15,205 bases of DNA from Chloroflexi bacterium RBG_13_51_52 (GTDB lineage: Bacteria > Chloroflexota > Dehalococcoidia > Dehalococcoidales > RBG-16-60-22), in contig MGMT01000044.1 of the NCBI GenBank assembly GCA_001796525.1, forward strand, positions 1 through 15,205, written 5' to 3'. This document shows, piece after piece, positions 1 through 6,432 of this stretch. Position numbers and translations under genes: made by a program. Under the pieces are notes generated by a model, which saw only the letters and a list, made by a program, of their open reading frames with translations, was not told the origin of the DNA and ran no database searches. Position 1 is the first letter of the stretch. Each line of letters starts with the position of its first letter.

Positions 1-2873
1 GGCTTGCCCTCCGTTTCCTTGCTGAAGAACTTGAGCAAATAGGAGTCCGGCCCGCAGTTAAAGTTCGTTACATACAGCCCGAAAAGTCGTTTGTCCTGGG
101 CAATCATCCTGGCGGCGCCCAGTATCTTCTGCCCGGCTTTCCAGTACATGTTGGGGTGGGCTTTTATAATCTCGTCTGACATCGCCTGCAGAGGCAGAAA
201 GTCCAGCGGTATTGCCAGCACATTCATATCCCGCAGTTTTTCCGGGATATTCAGCGTCATCGCTTCGTCATAGGTATTGTAGGCTCTGCCAATTAACACG
301 ATAGCCTTTTCATCGGGTTTAAGCTGGGAAAGTATCTCCTGCCCCCGCTTTTGCTGCCACTCGTTGAATTTATCGAACGCTTCAAATCCCGCTTGAACGG
401 CTTTCTCTATCAGGATGCTGGAGGTTATCCCTGCTTCCCGCGCCGTTTTCCTCAAGTTCTTTTTCAGCCATGCCCGGCCCCTGTCGGGATGGAAAACCGT
501 CTGCAGCATTTTAGGTCGCTTTTCCGCCGGAGCGTTCAGGGCTTCTTTGATATGCGTGGAGCTAAGCATAAGGTAGGGCAGACTCTGGGTGAGTGGGCAG
601 TTCCACGACTTTTTAAAATCGTCGGAAAGCTTTTCCATGGTGCACTGCACCGGCATAAAGATGAGGTCAGGATTCTTTTCCAGGAGATTGAGCATGTGCC
701 CGTGCGCCAGCTTGATAGGTAAACACGGCTCTTCCACTATATTTTCCACACCCTGCCTTATGATATGCCGGTTGGTAGGATCGGAGAGAATCACCTCGAA
801 GCCAAGCTCGGTGAAAAAGCCTTTCCACAATGGGTATAGTTCATGGAAGAATAAAACCCTGGGTATCCCTACGGTCTTGCCGTTGGGCTTGTCCGGTTTA
901 TCTTTCGGGTAAGTACTAATCAATGCCTGGGCGCGTTCTTCGAACAGGTGCGGTATCTTTGAAGACTGCCGTTTCTCCTTTTTCTCCGTGCTGTCCCACT
1001 TGCCGCACCGGGAGCCGTAAAAAAGCGGCTTCTCTCCCTCGAAGACGACCTTGTGGATTTCGCAGCGATTGGAGCAGCTCTGGCATTCGAACGAGGAAAG
1101 CTCGTATTTCCGACTGGCAAGGTCGAAGCCGCGGAAGTGTGTCTTTCTATTGCTGGACTCCATTTCCTCTTTAGCCAGCATGGCTACACCGATAGCCCCG
1201 AGAATATCGTGCTGCGGTGGCACGGTTACTTTCTTGCCCAGAATGGCCTCGAAAGCGGCTTTAACGGCGCGATTGAAAGCGGTGCCTCCTTGGAACAGGA
1301 TGTTATCGCCGATTTTACGGTCTTCGACAACCTTGGTCAGGTAGTTTTTCACCACCGAATATGCCAGTCCGGCTACCAGGTCTTTTTTGTCGGCGCCCCT
1401 TTGTTTGCAGTAGTTCTGCTGTGACTCCATGAAAACGGTGCAACGCTCGCCGAGGTCCAGGGGGTGCTTTGACGCCAGTCCCAGCTTCCCGAATTCCTCT
1501 TTGATATTGATACCGAGCTTCTCCGCCTGCTCTTCGAGGAAAGACCCCGTGCCGGCAGCGCAAACTTTATTCATCGCAAAGTCGATAATCGTGCCGTTTT
1601 GCAGGCTGATGTACTTGGCGTCCTGCCCGCCGATTTCGAAGATGGTATCGACTTCCGGGCAAACGAAGGAAGCGGCTTTGGCGTGGCTGGTGATTTCGTT
1701 ATGGATAACGTCCGCCCCGAAGAACTCGCCGGTCATGTAACGTCCCGAGCCGGTAGATCCGGTGCCTTTGATGATTACCCTGTCTCCCAGTTCTTTTCCG
1801 ACTTCTAAAAGGCCTTGTTTGACAGCTTCGATGGGCTGACTGGCGGTCATCAGGTAGCGCCGCGCCAGCACCCTGTTCTCGCCGTCTATTACCACGACAT
1901 TGGTGCTTATAGAGCCTATATCCACGCCGATGTAGGCTTCGACAGGTTTTTCCGAACGCAGTTTTACCGGTTCTATTTCAATCGGATAGTTATCGCCCTG
2001 CAGTGATGAAATCGTAACAAACTTGTATTCCCGACTGGCTATATAGTCTTTCAAGCGCTGGATGGTGTTATCCCGTAAAGCGCTCTCTTTGCTTGAAAGC
2101 GCCGCCCCGGTAGCCCCGAGGGCGGCAAAATGCTCGGGAATAATCAAGTCCTCTTCTTCTAATCCCAGTACTTCCAGCAGGGCGCGCCGGATGCCTTTAT
2201 TAGCCGCCACGCCTCCCTGGAAAGCGATAGGCTTGCCGAGGTCGCGACCGCGGATTACCTGTCCTTTGAAGTTGCGTATCATCGCAAAGCACAGACCGGC
2301 GACGATATCATAGACCGGGGTGCCTACCTGCTGCAGGTGAATCATGTCGCTTTTAGCGAAGACGCTGCAGCGGCCCGCCACCCGTGGCGGGTGCTTTGAC
2401 TTTAAAGCCACATCCCCGAACTGCTCGATGGGGATGCCCATACGCGAGGCTTGCTGGTCGAGGAAGGAGCCTGTACCGGCAGCACAAACGCCATTAATGG
2501 CAAAATCACTAACTTTTGGTAGTTTTTCTCCTGGCTCTTTCTGCAGGACAATGAGCTTTGAATCTTCGCCGCCTATTTCCAGTATGGTTTGTACTTCCGG
2601 ATGAAAACGGGCGGTGCCGGCTGCCTGAGCGGTAATTTCATTAACGAACGGAATATCCAGCAGCGATGCTATAAGCTGACTGCCCGTGCCGGTGGTCGCT
2701 GCTGCCTTGAATAATAAAGGCGGGTATTTTGCCAGCAGCTCTTCCAGAATGGCAAGGACAGTCTCGACGGGCTGTCCTTTGGTGCGGACGTATCTCGATT
2801 CGACGATATTGTTGCCATCATCGAGGATAACTGCTTTGGCAGTGACCGACCCGATATCGATACCTAGTTTCAT
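1..2873 (-). CDS. Acyl-CoA dehydratase activase, large multidomain form (3' end outside window)
   Basis: This is the ATP-dependent activator of the 2-hydroxyacyl-CoA dehydratase / benzoyl-CoA reductase type, which in known members uses ATP to inject low-potential electrons into a partner iron-sulfur enzyme. The gene starts at ATG 2871-2873 and stays open to the left edge, giving 957 codons without a stop. I translated it by hand. Two tandem BadF/BadG ASKHA ATPase domains are visible: one opens with MKLGIDIGSVTAKAV and carries NGVCAAGTGSF (Cys130), the second opens near residue 314 with YIGVDIGSISTNVVV and carries NKVCAAGTGSF (Cys438). These Cys residues match those that hold the bridging [4Fe-4S] cluster in single-domain activators. 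A cysteine-rich patch, FECQSCSNRC, lies near residue 597. From about residue 665 (VGIPRVLFFHELYPLW) a DUF2229 domain begins, with EEPCLPIK and NCGPDS near the edge. Family members of this architecture are usually about 1400 aa, so roughly a third is missing. An AGGGG Shine-Dalgarno lies 11 nt upstream. No separate dehydratase subunit gene is in the window. Confidence 0.95.
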   Translation of the reverse strand, partial: MKLGIDIGSVTAKAVILDDGNNIVESRYVRTKGQPVETVLAILEELLAKYPPLLFKAAATTGTGSQLIASLLDIPFVNEITAQAAGTARFHPEVQTILEIGGEDSKLIVLQKEPGEKLPKVSDFAINGVCAAGTGSFLDQQASRMGIPIEQFGDVALKSKHPPRVAGRCSVFAKSDMIHLQQVGTPVYDIVAGLCFAMIRNFKGQVIRGRDLGKPIAFQGGVAANKGIRRALLEVLGLEEEDLIIPEHFAALGATGAALSSKESALRDNTIQRLKDYIASREYKFVTISSLQGDNYPIEIEPVKLRSEKPVEAYIGVDIGSISTNVVVIDGENRVLARRYLMTASQPIEAVKQGLLEVGKELGDRVIIKGTGSTGSGRYMTGEFFGADVIHNEITSHAKAASFVCPEVDTIFEIGGQDAKYISLQNGTIIDFAMNKVCAAGTGSFLEEQAEKLGINIKEEFGKLGLASKHPLDLGERCTVFMESQQNYCKQRGADKKDLVAGLAYSVVKNYLTKVVEDRKIGDNILFQGGTAFNRAVKAAFEAILGKKVTVPPQHDILGAIGVAMLAKEEMESSNRKTHFRGFDLASRKYELSSFECQSCSNRCEIHKVVFEGEKPLFYGSRCGKWDSTEKKEKRQSSKIPHLFEERAQALISTYPKDKPDKPNGKTVGIPRVLFFHELYPLWKGFFTELGFEVILSDPTNRHIIRQGVENIVEEPCLPIKLAHGHMLNLLEKNPDLIFMPVQCTMEKLSDDFKKSWNCPLTQSLPYLMLSSTHIKEALNAPAEKRPKMLQTVFHPDRGRAWLKKNLRKTAREAGITSSILIEKAVQAGFEAFDKFNEWQQKRGQEILSQLKPDEKAIVLIGRAYNTYDEAMTLNIPEKLRDMNVLAIPLDFLPLQAMSDEIIKAHPNMYWKAGQKILGAARMIAQDKRLFGLYVTNFNCGPDSYLLKFFSKETEGK

Positions 2874-2939
2874 TATTGAACAGACCCCTGCCGTAACATT
2901 TAAAGTAAGTTGCCGGGAAAAATTACTCTACTGCTATAT

Positions 2940-2968
2940 ATTATAGCCATGTAAAAATTGCGTGTAAA
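2940..2968 (-). promoter_or_regulatory. Sigma70-type promoter of the activase gene
   Basis: On the minus strand a -35 box TTTACA (2963-2968) and a -10 box TATAAT (2940-2945) are separated by exactly 17 bp. Transcription would start near 2933, leaving a leader of about 60 nt before the activase ATG at 2873. The match is seen directly; activity is inferred. Confidence 0.7.
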
Positions 2969-2991
2969 CTATGGGTGGTTTTTTAAGGAGT

Positions 2992-3032
2992 TGTGGGGGA
3001 AGCCGTAATGCCCCTTACCAGCTTCCCCCACA
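2992..3032. repeat. Perfect 12-bp GC-rich hairpin
   Basis: TGTGGGGGAAGC (2992-3003) is the exact reverse complement of GCTTCCCCCACA (3021-3032). Inside the 17-nt loop, GTAA (3005-3008) can also pair with TTAC (3015-3018), leaving the tip TGCCCC. It lies downstream of the coiled-coil gene and upstream of the activase promoter, so a transcription end point is the obvious guess. However, neither strand has a uridine run directly after the stem, so it is not a textbook intrinsic terminator. Confidence 0.65.
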
Positions 3033-3198
3033 TTTGATGGAGGAGGGGAAAAAGCCAATGAGGATTAATTCCTGTACTTTAATTTTATAACTCCAGTCCC
3101 TATTAAACATCGTACGAAATACCTAAATTTAACAAAAATTTGGATAAATTAGGAAATCCGGGACTAACTATTGGACCTAATGAGATTAATTAACAATG

Positions 3199-3588
3199 CT
3201 ATTGAAGAGAGAAATAAAGGTCCAGGAGGATACTTAATGTTCTCACGGAGTCTGCCAGTTGTGTAATTTCTTTTTTTAAAAGTGACTCTTGATTGAGTTG
3301 CTTTTCCATTTCATCTACCAGATTGGTCACTATCTTGCGGAGTTCTTCTGTGCCTCCGCCGCTTTTCAGAGCGGTTACCTGTTGTATTACTTCGGGTCTG
3401 GCTACTCCCTTAAGTTGACTTAATGCCATGGATAGATTTAAGTCTTGCAGGCCCTGCAGAACGCCCCTGACCTTTTTCCCCTGTTCCTGTCTCTGTCGTT
3501 CCTGTTTCTCGTGCTCTTCCTGCTGCCTGGTAAACTGCCGCGAAAGACGCATCAACTCATCGATGCCGCTCTCTTCTTCTTTTGCCAT
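3199..3588 (-). CDS. Small coiled-coil protein of unknown function (129 aa)
   Basis: I do not recognise this family. The product is 129 aa, highly charged and Gln/Glu/Lys-rich. Residues 12-40 (RQQEEHEKQERQRQEQ and flanks) form a long polar helix, followed by a glycine break around GGGTEELRK and a second helical stretch with heptad-like leucines near the C-terminus. There is no signal peptide, membrane segment or Cys/His motif. The ATG at 3586-3588 is preceded by AAGG about 10 nt upstream. It begins 20 bp after the 3' end of the tRNA-Gln gene on the same strand, and I see no promoter between them, so the two are probably transcribed together. The lack of domain motifs makes any function a guess; a cytoplasmic scaffold or filament-like role would fit the composition. 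Confidence 0.75.
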   Translation of the reverse strand: MAKEEESGIDELMRLSRQFTRQQEEHEKQERQRQEQGKKVRGVLQGLQDLNLSMALSQLKGVARPEVIQQVTALKSGGGTEELRKIVTNLVDEMEKQLNQESLLKKEITQLADSVRTLSILLDLYFSLQ

Positions 3589-3608
3589 GGTATTTTACCT
3601 TGATAAAA

Positions 3609-3682
3609 TGGCTGGGGAGGAAGGAGTCGAACCTTCACATACGGATCCAGAGTCCGCTGTCCTACCATTAGACGACTCCCCA
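3609..3682 (-). tRNA. tRNA-Gln (anticodon CTG), CCA encoded
   Basis: The minus strand folds into a full cloverleaf of 74 nt. The acceptor stem pairs TGGGGAG with CTCCCCA, followed by discriminator G and a genome-encoded CCA (3609-3611). The anticodon stem GCGGA/TCCGT holds the loop CTCTGGA, giving anticodon CTG at 3648-3650. The T arm is GAAGG-TTCGACT-CCTTC. The first pair U1-A72 and the G discriminator fit known glutamine tRNAs. It has its own promoter just upstream and is followed after 20 bp by the coiled-coil gene. Confidence 0.95.
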
Positions 3683-3692
3683 ACGATATTAA

Positions 3693-3721
3693 ATTATAAC
3701 ATGTAGTATTATTCGAGACAA
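3693..3721 (-). promoter_or_regulatory. Sigma70-type promoter of tRNA-Gln
   Basis: On the minus strand TTGTCT (3716-3721) and a perfect TATAAT (3693-3698) are 17 bp apart. The predicted start near 3686 is about 4 nt before the mature tRNA 5' end at 3682, which suits a short trimmed leader. Confidence 0.75.
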
Positions 3722-3736
3722 TCGTCGGATTTTCTA

Positions 3737-3765
3737 TTGACACTAATTTAACAACGGGCTATTGT
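3737..3765 (+). promoter_or_regulatory. Sigma70-type promoter of rnc
   Basis: A perfect TTGACA (3737-3742) is followed 17 bp later by TATTGT (3760-3765, 4 of 6 matches). The predicted start is near 3772, giving a leader of about 20 nt to the GTG start at 3792. It is divergent from the tRNA-Gln promoter, with 15 bp between the two -35 boxes. Confidence 0.65.
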
Positions 3766-3791
3766 TATTACAGGAAAGGGGGGATTTCCCG

Positions 3792-4493
3792 GTGTCCGAT
3801 ATAGTCAAGCTGCAAAAGAAACTCAAGGTCTCTTTCAAAAATCCGGCTTTACTGGAACAGGCTCTGGTTCACAGCTCCTATATCAATGAAAATCCCGATT
3901 ATATTGTTGGCCACAACGAAAGGCTGGAGTTCCTCGGTGACGCCGTCCTTGATTTTATCGTCGCCGATAAATTATATCAGGAATTCTCAAACCTGAATGA
4001 AGGTGAAATGACCAAGCTTCGGGCGGCTTTGGTTAAACGCGATACGCTCGCCCAGCTGGCTAGGGCTATCAAACTGGGTGATTTCTTATATATGGGTAAG
4101 GGAGAAGAGTCGACCGGAGGACGGAATAAATCGCCCAACCTGGCGGGCGCACTGGAGTCCGTTATCGCTGCGGTTTATCTTGACCTTGGCATTGATACTA
4201 CGCGTGACCTGGTTTCCAGGCTGCTCGCTGAAGAGTGGAAAAAGATAACCGGTCCGAGCGCTGGCATCGACTATAAATCGAAATTGCAGGAATTAACACA
4301 GTCAAAATACCAGTCGACTCCTATATATCGTCTGGTATCTGAAACTGGCCCCGACCACGATAAAACGTTTACCGTTGAGGTAATGATAGAAAAAAAGGCT
4401 TTTGGCTCCGGTACCGGCAAGAGTAAAAAATTGGCGGAAACGGAAGCAGCCCGCTTGGCTCTAAAACGGCTCGCTACTGACTTTACGGAGTAG
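3792..4493 (+). CDS. rnc: Ribonuclease III
   Basis: RNase III cleaves double-stranded RNA in rRNA maturation and mRNA turnover, acting as a cytoplasmic homodimer. The product is 233 aa, the usual length. The RNase III domain covers residues 1-150, with the signature NERLEFLGDAVL containing catalytic-site residues Glu43, Glu46 and Asp50, and the second metal-site region NLAGALES containing Glu122 (the E. coli Glu117 equivalent). A double-stranded-RNA-binding domain follows at about 156-229 (DYKSKLQEL to AARLALKRL). I chose the GTG at 3792 because AGGAAAGGGGGG ends 8 nt upstream. The longer in-frame TTG at 3762 lies inside the -10 promoter box and so cannot be the start. Position 119 is Gly where E. 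coli has the metal-binding Asp114. It heads a plus-strand run with the 49-aa peptide gene and acylphosphatase. Confidence 0.96.
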   Translation: MSDIVKLQKKLKVSFKNPALLEQALVHSSYINENPDYIVGHNERLEFLGDAVLDFIVADKLYQEFSNLNEGEMTKLRAALVKRDTLAQLARAIKLGDFLYMGKGEESTGGRNKSPNLAGALESVIAAVYLDLGIDTTRDLVSRLLAEEWKKITGPSAGIDYKSKLQELTQSKYQSTPIYRLVSETGPDHDKTFTVEVMIEKKAFGSGTGKSKKLAETEAARLALKRLATDFTE

Positions 4494-4550
4494 GTTCTAT
4501 CTGATAAACTGCTTTTAGAAATATCTCAAATACCTTAGCGAGGTGTAACT

Positions 4551-4700
4551 ATGGGTAGTCGCGGAAATTACGCTCATCGGGAAAAGAAGAAGTCCAGGAA
4601 AGAAGCCAAGAAAATAGCCCCGATTACTGTAACATCTGCGCCAGTTGAGGTAGAAGTTGTTAGGAAGAAGCGGAAGCCCAGAGAGGAAGAAGAGGAATAG
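4551..4700 (+). CDS. 49-aa highly charged peptide, unknown function
   Basis: This short gene encodes 49 residues starting MGSRGNYAHREKKKSRK, with a central uncharged stretch IAPITVTSAPVEVEVV and a tail RKKRKPREEEEE. GAGGTG lies 5 nt before the ATG, a good ribosome binding site, and the gene sits 57 bp after rnc and 40 bp before acylphosphatase on the same strand. A basic head, a beta-prone middle and an acidic end suggest a nucleic-acid-associated or ribosome-associated peptide, but that is inference from composition only. I do not recognise a named family. The good ribosome binding site and neat spacing favour a real gene over chance. Confidence 0.7.
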   Translation: MGSRGNYAHREKKKSRKEAKKIAPITVTSAPVEVEVVRKKRKPREEEEE

Positions 4701-4740
4701 CCCTGCCTCATTAGATTAGGACATCAGGGGGAGGTTGCCC

Positions 4741-5022
4741 ATGGCTGATATGGCGTCGCTTCAGGCGACTGTTCGCGGTCGTGTGCAGGGAGTCTTCTTT
4801 CGGGCATCGGTTGAAGAGCGAGCTATACAACTGAAGTTAACCGGTTACGTGCGCAACCAGTCCGGGGGCGTGGTGGAGGTAAAAGCTGAAGGAGAAAAAA
4901 CCAATCTGGAAAAACTGGTTGAATATATTAAGGTCGGACCGCCGGCAGCCAGAGTGAAGGATGTTGTCACCACCTGGGGAGAATATTCCGGTAACTTCTC
5001 AAGCTTTCGTATCAGGTTTTAA
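4741..5022 (+). CDS. acyP: Acylphosphatase
   Basis: This small cytoplasmic enzyme hydrolyses acyl phosphates such as carbamoyl phosphate and 1,3-bisphosphoglycerate. The product is 93 aa, the normal length for a single acylphosphatase domain. The signature GRVQGVFFR contains the phosphate-binding Arg21, and GYVRNQSGG contains the catalytic Asn39. The C-terminus FRIRF is also typical. The ATG at 4741 follows AGGGGGAGG by 6 nt; a TTG two codons upstream is in frame but lies between that site and the ATG and is less likely. It is the last gene of the rnc run. Its stop lies 18 bp from the stop of the convergent DUF362 gene, and no terminator hairpin with a U run is visible in between. Confidence 0.94.
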   Translation: MADMASLQATVRGRVQGVFFRASVEERAIQLKLTGYVRNQSGGVVEVKAEGEKTNLEKLVEYIKVGPPAARVKDVVTTWGEYSGNFSSFRIRF

Positions 5023-5040
5023 TCGGTATAATGTTATGAA

Positions 5041-5772
5041 CTAAGCCTGGAGTTCTACCTTGGCGGATTCAATCAGGTCAAGGTATGCGATTTTCAATCC
5101 GAGTGTATCGGCAACTTCACGGTCGGCGTCATAAGGCTCACCGATAAATATCTTGTCGTAGTCTTCCACTTCGCCTTCGTTCGGGTCTTCCCTGACGGTG
5201 AATTTTTGCCTTGCCTCGACGATGCCCAGGTCGAAGGGGAGAGTGAAATAAAGGTCGGCTAGTACTTTATCTATTCCCAGGCTGTAAAGGTTTTCCCAGC
5301 CTGATGGAGTCTCCCCGCGGTACTTGCTGCTGGGCAGCAGCGAAAGCAGGTTAGGGATGGTGAAACTCCCCGTACCGTTGTATGTCTTTAACGGCGCAAC
5401 CGTTATCAGGTAGTCGCTGGATAATATGACATTGGGCACCCAGAAAGTAGGCACCGCGAAAGGCTTGGGGAGAGGATTGTCCACTTCCACAAAGATACAG
5501 TCTTTCACGTCCAGCGTCAGCACCCGCGGGAAATTATAACCGAGCGCCTGGTATATCGGTCTGGTGGGCACACCGCCCGGAGTACCTTCCAGCAGAAGAA
5601 TATCGGCATCACTCACTCTTCTTATACTGGATATAATGGCAGCCAGCATATCGGCGCTGGTGGAAACCGGATACGGCAGCGGATAGGACGCTGTAGGCTT
5701 AATCAGGACGCGCCGCGCCCTGGCAACCACGGACGGAACTTTAAATACAAATTCCGAGGTATCAAAAATCAA
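5041..5772 (-). CDS. DUF362 domain protein in the molybdenum-cofactor operon
   Basis: This 243-aa protein has the DUF362 layout: VLIKPTASYPLPYPVST near residue 23, an acidic glycine-rich segment LLLEGTPGGVPTRP, the core YLITVAPLKTYNGTGSFTIPN (matching the family pattern of a hydrophobic strand, P-hK and a loop), and a late segment DLGIVEARQKF followed by KIFIGEPYDADREVADTLGL. It has no ferredoxin-type Cys clusters, signal peptide or membrane segment, so it is predicted cytoplasmic. The start is TTG at 5770-5772, supported by AGGAGG (5778-5783) with 5-nt spacing; start and stop overlap the end of mobB, so translation is probably coupled. DUF362 has no settled biochemical role that I can name. 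Its place as last gene after mobA, moeA and mobB suggests a job in molybdenum-enzyme maturation, which is inference. Confidence 0.88.
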   Translation of the reverse strand: MIFDTSEFVFKVPSVVARARRVLIKPTASYPLPYPVSTSADMLAAIISSIRRVSDADILLLEGTPGGVPTRPIYQALGYNFPRVLTLDVKDCIFVEVDNPLPKPFAVPTFWVPNVILSSDYLITVAPLKTYNGTGSFTIPNLLSLLPSSKYRGETPSGWENLYSLGIDKVLADLYFTLPFDLGIVEARQKFTVREDPNEGEVEDYDKIFIGEPYDADREVADTLGLKIAYLDLIESAKVELQA

Positions 5773-6419
5773 TGCTTCCTCCTCAAGGAGATATGCAGGT
5801 TTTTAACTTCGCCGTTGTTCTGTAGTGATGGTATCATCGCGGATAGGGTGCGGGTCAGCCAGTCTTTTAAGTAAGGGCTGACCGGTGTATGCGTGCCGTT
5901 AATAACCAGTGAAACATCGGTTTCATCATTTTGAGAGACAATCGTTTTTTCAATGATATCGGCTATTCCTGATACATCGTCGTGGGAAAACTGCGGAACG
6001 CTGATGTCCAGCGGTGTATCCGTAACCACCGCCAGCAGGAGTTTCGGGTCGGTCAATAATTCCTGTCCCTGTTCGTTGCGGTGGACTTCTATCTTGGGAT
6101 AGTTGCTGCCCTTGAATCCTTCGGTCAGCAGGATATCAAAGTCCCACAACACAAAATTGGATATATCCTTTGGGTCAAAGTAATCATCCATGCGCCGGTA
6201 AATCGCCAGGTGGTCGAGAGAGTTAATAACAGATAACTCGCTGCCGGCCTTGGTGAAACGCCACGTGTCTTTGGCGGCGGTATCAAGGTCATCTTTATGG
6301 TGCGAATGCTTGACGATTGCCACTTTATAGCCGCGTTTTTTAAGCTCGGCGATGAGTGCTTCCAGCAGGGTCGTCTTGCCGGAGCTGGATTTACCTACGA
6401 TAGATATAATCGAACGCAT
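5769..6419 (-). CDS. mobB: Molybdopterin-guanine dinucleotide biosynthesis protein MobB with C-terminal extension
   Basis: MobB is a GTP-binding P-loop protein that assists MobA in attaching GMP to molybdopterin. The 216-aa product starts MRSIISIVGKSSSGKTTL, with a Walker A motif GKSSSGKT at 9-16, then VAIVKHSHH and the family motif DILLTEGFKGSNYPKIEV. The MobB core ends near residue 160. About 50 further residues follow (VSLVINGTHTPVSPYLKDW to ISLRRK), longer than the 170-175 aa of E. coli MobB, and look like a small alpha/beta add-on domain. The gene begins 13 nt after the moeA stop and overlaps the start of the DUF362 gene. The ribosome binding site is weak (GCGGAA), so coupling to moeA is likely. 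Confidence 0.94.
   Translation of the reverse strand: MRSIISIVGKSSSGKTTLLEALIAELKKRGYKVAIVKHSHHKDDLDTAAKDTWRFTKAGSELSVINSLDHLAIYRRMDDYFDPKDISNFVLWDFDILLTEGFKGSNYPKIEVHRNEQGQELLTDPKLLLAVVTDTPLDISVPQFSHDDVSGIADIIEKTIVSQNDETDVSLVINGTHTPVSPYLKDWLTRTLSAMIPSLQNNGEVKNLHISLRRKH
5778..5783 (-). promoter_or_regulatory. Shine-Dalgarno site deciding the TTG start of the DUF362 gene
   Basis: AGGAGG on the minus strand lies inside the last codons of mobB, 5 nt before TTG 5772. It supports the TTG as start and suggests that ribosomes ending on mobB restart on the DUF362 gene. Confidence 0.75.
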
Positions 6420-6432
6420 ATTATTTTTTCCG

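Larger units (their letters stand above)
2874..3198. other. 325-bp intergenic region, AT-rich with one strong GC hairpin
   Basis: This gap lies between the 3' end of the coiled-coil gene and the start of the activase gene, both on the minus strand. It holds the activase promoter (2940-2968), a 12-bp perfect inverted repeat (2992-3032), a purine-rich stretch GGAGGAGGGG (3039-3048) on the plus strand, and a 10-codon ATG reading frame at 3058-3090. The rest (3091-3198) is AT-rich, with an imperfect inverted repeat CCTAAATTT / AAATTAGG at about 3122-3153. I see no protein gene of normal size. Confidence 0.6.

Noticed and set aside
351..1424. Several plus-strand open frames of 83-123 codons
   Set aside because: They are antisense to the activase gene, which has strong motifs across the same stretch.
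3762..3791. Longer RNase III start at TTG 3762
   Set aside because: The codon lies within the predicted -10 box and ahead of the transcription start; GTG 3792 has a strong Shine-Dalgarno at 8 nt.
5028..5036. TATAAT-like box on the plus strand after acyP
   Set aside because: No -35 box and no plus-strand gene downstream; the nearest gene is convergent.
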